In this document: positions 39,166 through 41,523 of the stretch, piece by piece | How the letters are laid out: every line of letters begins with the position of its first letter | Position numbering within the stretch: the stretch's first letter is position 1 | Program-made: the position numbers and the translations under genes | Virus record (IMG/VR): IMGVR_UViG_3300042261_000343 | Coordinates: 1 to 41,523 of that record | Direction: 5' to 3' (one strand) | DNA length: 41,523 bases | Source: a virus | Notes under the pieces: model-generated | Database searches by the model: none | What the model was told of the DNA's origin: nothing | What the model saw: only the letters and a program-made list of their open reading frames with translations

Positions 39166-39848
39166 CGGAAATCCTCCTCTGGGCAAGAGATTAGATGACG
39201 ACTACAGATATCAACTTCCGAGTCGTGCTTACTCTTCAATTTACCATTACCCATACCAATCCAAAACTCACCATTGTGTCTCAGAGTTGCTTTCTGTTCA
39301 GAATTAGGATCACTGATTTCTTCAACTGTAGGAAGAATTTTGATGTAATCAGTAGTTGCCCACCAGAAGTTTCCAGAGAAGTGATCTGCAAATGGCCAAC
39401 GCTCTTTAGCAATTAGATCAACACCAACGGCATCATATTCATTAAGAAGTTCTAGAGAAGTTTTATAGTCATCAATATTCCAATCAGTCAAATACTTTCT
39501 CCAAGTAGTAATATGATTATTACCAGGACTTGTAACTCCACGGAGATGGCAATACAGAAGATTATAATTTTCTTCAGTAGCATCTGCAAATTCTTTAATC
39601 TTACTAAGAGTAAAGAATTCACCATTCTCAATTGATCCACGAGGGTCAATTTCTGCCCTAGGATCAAAGTGAACCTCAATATTCTCCCCTTCTGGGAGCA
39701 TTAAATCACCATTACCAACGGCACAAATATTAACCTTTTCAGATTCATCAAGAAGTCCAGAGTCTATAATACTCTCAAAAACTTCTTCAAAAACTTGTTG
39801 ATACTGATTTACAGTAGCAACGTGCATAAAAACTACAGTCTTAGTCAT
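39162..39848 (-). CDS. Putative glycosyltransferase, 228 aa
   Basis: Begins MTKTVVFMHVATVNQYQQVF. YNLLYCHLRGVTSPGNNHIT...WRKYL and FSGNFWWATTDYIKILP are motifs I associate with a group of small phage and bacterial glycosyltransferases that attach sugars in variable surface-glycan clusters. It lies 3 nt after the upstream gene and overlaps the downstream one. Donor unknown. Firm assignment would need profile comparison. Confidence 0.65.
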   Translation of the reverse strand: MTKTVVFMHVATVNQYQQVFEEVFESIIDSGLLDESEKVNICAVGNGDLMLPEGENIEVHFDPRAEIDPRGSIENGEFFTLSKIKEFADATEENYNLLYCHLRGVTSPGNNHITTWRKYLTDWNIDDYKTSLELLNEYDAVGVDLIAKERWPFADHFSGNFWWATTDYIKILPTVEEISDPNSEQKATLRHNGEFWIGMGNGKLKSKHDSEVDICSRHLISCPEEDFR

Positions 39849-39851
39849 TGT

Positions 39852-40538
39852 TTAACCCTCAATCATCATTAGTTGTTCGATAGCAATATCATCTGGTTCA
39901 TCAAATGCCCTATCCTTATACATCATCAAATGAACCGATGAATGTTTGTTCATAGAGAAATCATACTTTTCACGAATTCTCATAGACCACTCAACATCTT
40001 CGCTTTGTCCCCATAGAAGATTTTCATTAAGTGGAAACTCAGTCATTACATCTTTCTTTCCAACCCAGTAAGCACCTGAGAAATACAGATACTTAGAAAG
40101 ATGATTCATATCATAAGGAAGTAAACATCCTCTTTGACGAGTCACAATCCCATCCACAAAATTATTGTTATGTGGCCAGATGCACCAATCACGATATCTG
40201 GTTCCATCAGCATTAATCAGACGGTTCATACACACTTTATAATCTTCACCATACTTTAACCAACCCTCATACCAGTCTTTATCATAATAAAGATAATCGT
40301 GGGCATAAACAACGTTATCGTATTTTGCGTATTGCGTGATTAAATTTTTTTTCCTGGTAATCCAGGCAGGTCTTTCATTTTCATTAAAAGGAATAATTCT
40401 GGTTCTATCTCTAGAAACCGATGAATTACCTATAATAAGAACTTCGTATTCTGGAATATTCAGTTGTTCTATACTATTAATTACAATCTGAACACGATCA
40501 TCAAGTCCAGAAGTAACAATACCAAAGGTAAATTTCAT
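39852..40538 (-). CDS. GT2-like glycosyltransferase, 228 aa
   Basis: KFTFGIVTSGLDDRVQIVINSI and YEVLIIGNSS form the nucleotide-binding start of a GT-A fold; VVYAHDYLYYDKDWY supplies a probable metal-binding region and LLWGQSEDVEWSMRIREKY is the C-terminal ED motif of GT2/GT7-type enzymes. Overlaps the upstream GT25 gene by 4 nt. The acceptor is unknown. Confidence 0.8.
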   Translation of the reverse strand: MKFTFGIVTSGLDDRVQIVINSIEQLNIPEYEVLIIGNSSVSRDRTRIIPFNENERPAWITRKKNLITQYAKYDNVVYAHDYLYYDKDWYEGWLKYGEDYKVCMNRLINADGTRYRDWCIWPHNNNFVDGIVTRQRGCLLPYDMNHLSKYLYFSGAYWVGKKDVMTEFPLNENLLWGQSEDVEWSMRIREKYDFSMNKHSSVHLMMYKDRAFDEPDDIAIEQLMMIEG

Positions 40539-41167
40539 AAACCCATACCGTGTTTAATATCAACTTCTACCAAGGTTGATGTTGTACCATCATTATCTTG
40601 ATAAGTAATTTTTGGATTTGCCAGATAAAACTTTGTGTCATACCTATTTAACAGTTCTGCAGAAACCCCATCTGCAGTCCAAAGCAAATCCTTGTTGACT
40701 TCTAGAACCATTTCGGCACAGGATCTGCTCATATTCATACTGTGAGTATATCCAACATTTCCACTACCAACTTCCATTAAAAGTGAGGAATATGGACTGG
40801 AAGATGGGCAGTCATATCCTAGGAAAAAGATTCCATAGTTTTCAGGAAGTTGTGAATAATAATCTGGTAAATTATTAACAGACTCATAAAATCCACAATC
40901 ATCTTCTAGAATCAAGACATTGTTGAGATTTTCTTCTACAATCTTTGCACAAATTTGATAGTGACTTAGGGCACAGGCAAGTTGACCTCTAGTAAGACGA
41001 GATCCAAGATCCCTATATTTTTGCACATTAATGTCTCCACCATATGCACCGATGAAAAATTCATACTCACATCCCTCTAGACGCTCTTTCATATTTTGAA
41101 TTCTTTGTTCAAAATAAGGAGTAGTAAGGACAAAAACCTTATCAAATACTTCGTTTAAAATCTTCAT
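40535..41167 (-). CDS. GT25-type glycosyltransferase, 210 aa
   Basis: VFDKVFVLTTPYFEQRIQNM, LTRGQLACALSHYQICAKIV and NVLILEDDCGFYE reproduce the GT25 order: N-terminal strand with Arg, GxxGC-like SH helix and EDD site near residue 88. It is a distant paralogue of 31845-32636. Translation is coupled to the upstream partial gene (ATGA) and to the downstream GT2-like gene. Confidence 0.85.
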   Translation of the reverse strand: MKILNEVFDKVFVLTTPYFEQRIQNMKERLEGCEYEFFIGAYGGDINVQKYRDLGSRLTRGQLACALSHYQICAKIVEENLNNVLILEDDCGFYESVNNLPDYYSQLPENYGIFFLGYDCPSSSPYSSLLMEVGSGNVGYTHSMNMSRSCAEMVLEVNKDLLWTADGVSAELLNRYDTKFYLANPKITYQDNDGTTSTLVEVDIKHGMGL

Positions 41168-41523
41168 TGTCTGCTTAGAGTATGCTTATAGATGTATTTT
41201 GTGAATCCAGTATTACGTCTGTATTGTGTTGCATCCCATACCCAGTCTTCACCAAGCAGTGTTGCGGAATGATCAAAACCACAAGCATAATATGCAATAG
41301 CACCAAGAATTCTTTCGGTGCCATATGTATCATTCTTACACTGTGCCTTCAATTTGTCAATACCAAACTCCTTAAGTTTTCTCATCGCAACATTTGGGAC
41401 GTAGAAACTATTATTATTGATTCCATATGCCTGATGCAATGGCCAAGATTTACCAAATAAATCATAAAAAACATCCTCTCCACAACCAGGACAAGGATCA
41501 TCTATTAATCTATATGCAGATTG
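41164..41523 (-). CDS. Unknown protein of the glycosylation cluster (partial, 5' end outside)
   Basis: An open frame runs from the window edge to TGA at 41166-41164, 119 codons visible. It contains DDPCPGCGEDVFYDLFGKSW, then YVPNVAMRKLKEF, GTERILGAIAYYACGF and a basic end (FTKYIYKHTLSR). The apparent start within it is TTG and is not used. The GTERILGAI helix hints at a transferase C-terminal part, but I do not recognise it. Confidence 0.6.
   Translation of the reverse strand, partial: QSAYRLIDDPCPGCGEDVFYDLFGKSWPLHQAYGINNNSFYVPNVAMRKLKEFGIDKLKAQCKNDTYGTERILGAIAYYACGFDHSATLLGEDWVWDATQYRRNTGFTKYIYKHTLSRQ

Overview
The window comes from the genome of a T4-like cyanophage (a myovirus of marine Synechococcus or Prochlorococcus). 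The basis is psbA and psbD encoding photosystem II D1 and D2, two high-light-inducible (hli) genes, a plant-type ferredoxin, long arrays of cyanophage tail-fibre/virion genes, and repeated copies of the T4-type late promoter (TATAAATA or NATAAATA). Almost all genes are on the minus strand, so the direction of transcription runs from the right end to the left end. Only one gene, an endonuclease, is on the plus strand.

Layout from right to left. (1) 41523-31845: a tightly overlapping glycosylation cluster. It has two GT11 (alpha-1,2-fucosyltransferase type) paralogues, a GT10-like fucosyltransferase, two GT25-type and several GT-A-type transferases, an SnoaL/NTF2-like protein, and an adjacent pair that looks like a 3,6-dideoxyhexose module: an RfbH/E1-type Fe-S dehydrase with the diagnostic His in place of Lys, plus an SDR epimerase/reductase. 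(2) 31807-30158: a self-contained metabolic operon under a near-consensus sigma70 promoter, ordered hli, small membrane ORF, petF, unknown, hli, peroxiredoxin, with a terminator at its end. Most of these genes overlap by 1-4 nt. (3) 30153-24124: the psbA-psbD region, invaded by four probable homing endonucleases (three HNH, one endonuclease-VII-like) and carrying a chain of very small ORFs. psbA has a long structured leader, probably the PhotoRC-II type, behind a composite early/late promoter. (4) 24063-1: tail-fibre and virion structural genes, including an 1814-residue protein with 27-bp tandem repeats, three glycine-rich adhesin-like proteins, and alternating fibre/small-protein pairs. Three 2-oxoglutarate/Fe(II) oxygenases sit inside this late block but have their own sigma70-type promoter.

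The most interesting signals are these. The 3' end of psbD is present twice, once as the end of D2 and once as the in-frame C-terminus of the endonuclease directly downstream: ten identical residues encoded by almost entirely different synonymous codons. Several endonuclease and small genes begin at RNA hairpins that would hide the start region or terminate transcription, with a late-promoter-like motif lying in or beside the hairpin, so that late initiation would remove the 5' arm. The plus-strand endonuclease overlaps only the part of psbA that encodes the D1 C-terminal extension removed during maturation. Everything here was read by eye from sequence and translations; no database search, folding program or covariance model was run.
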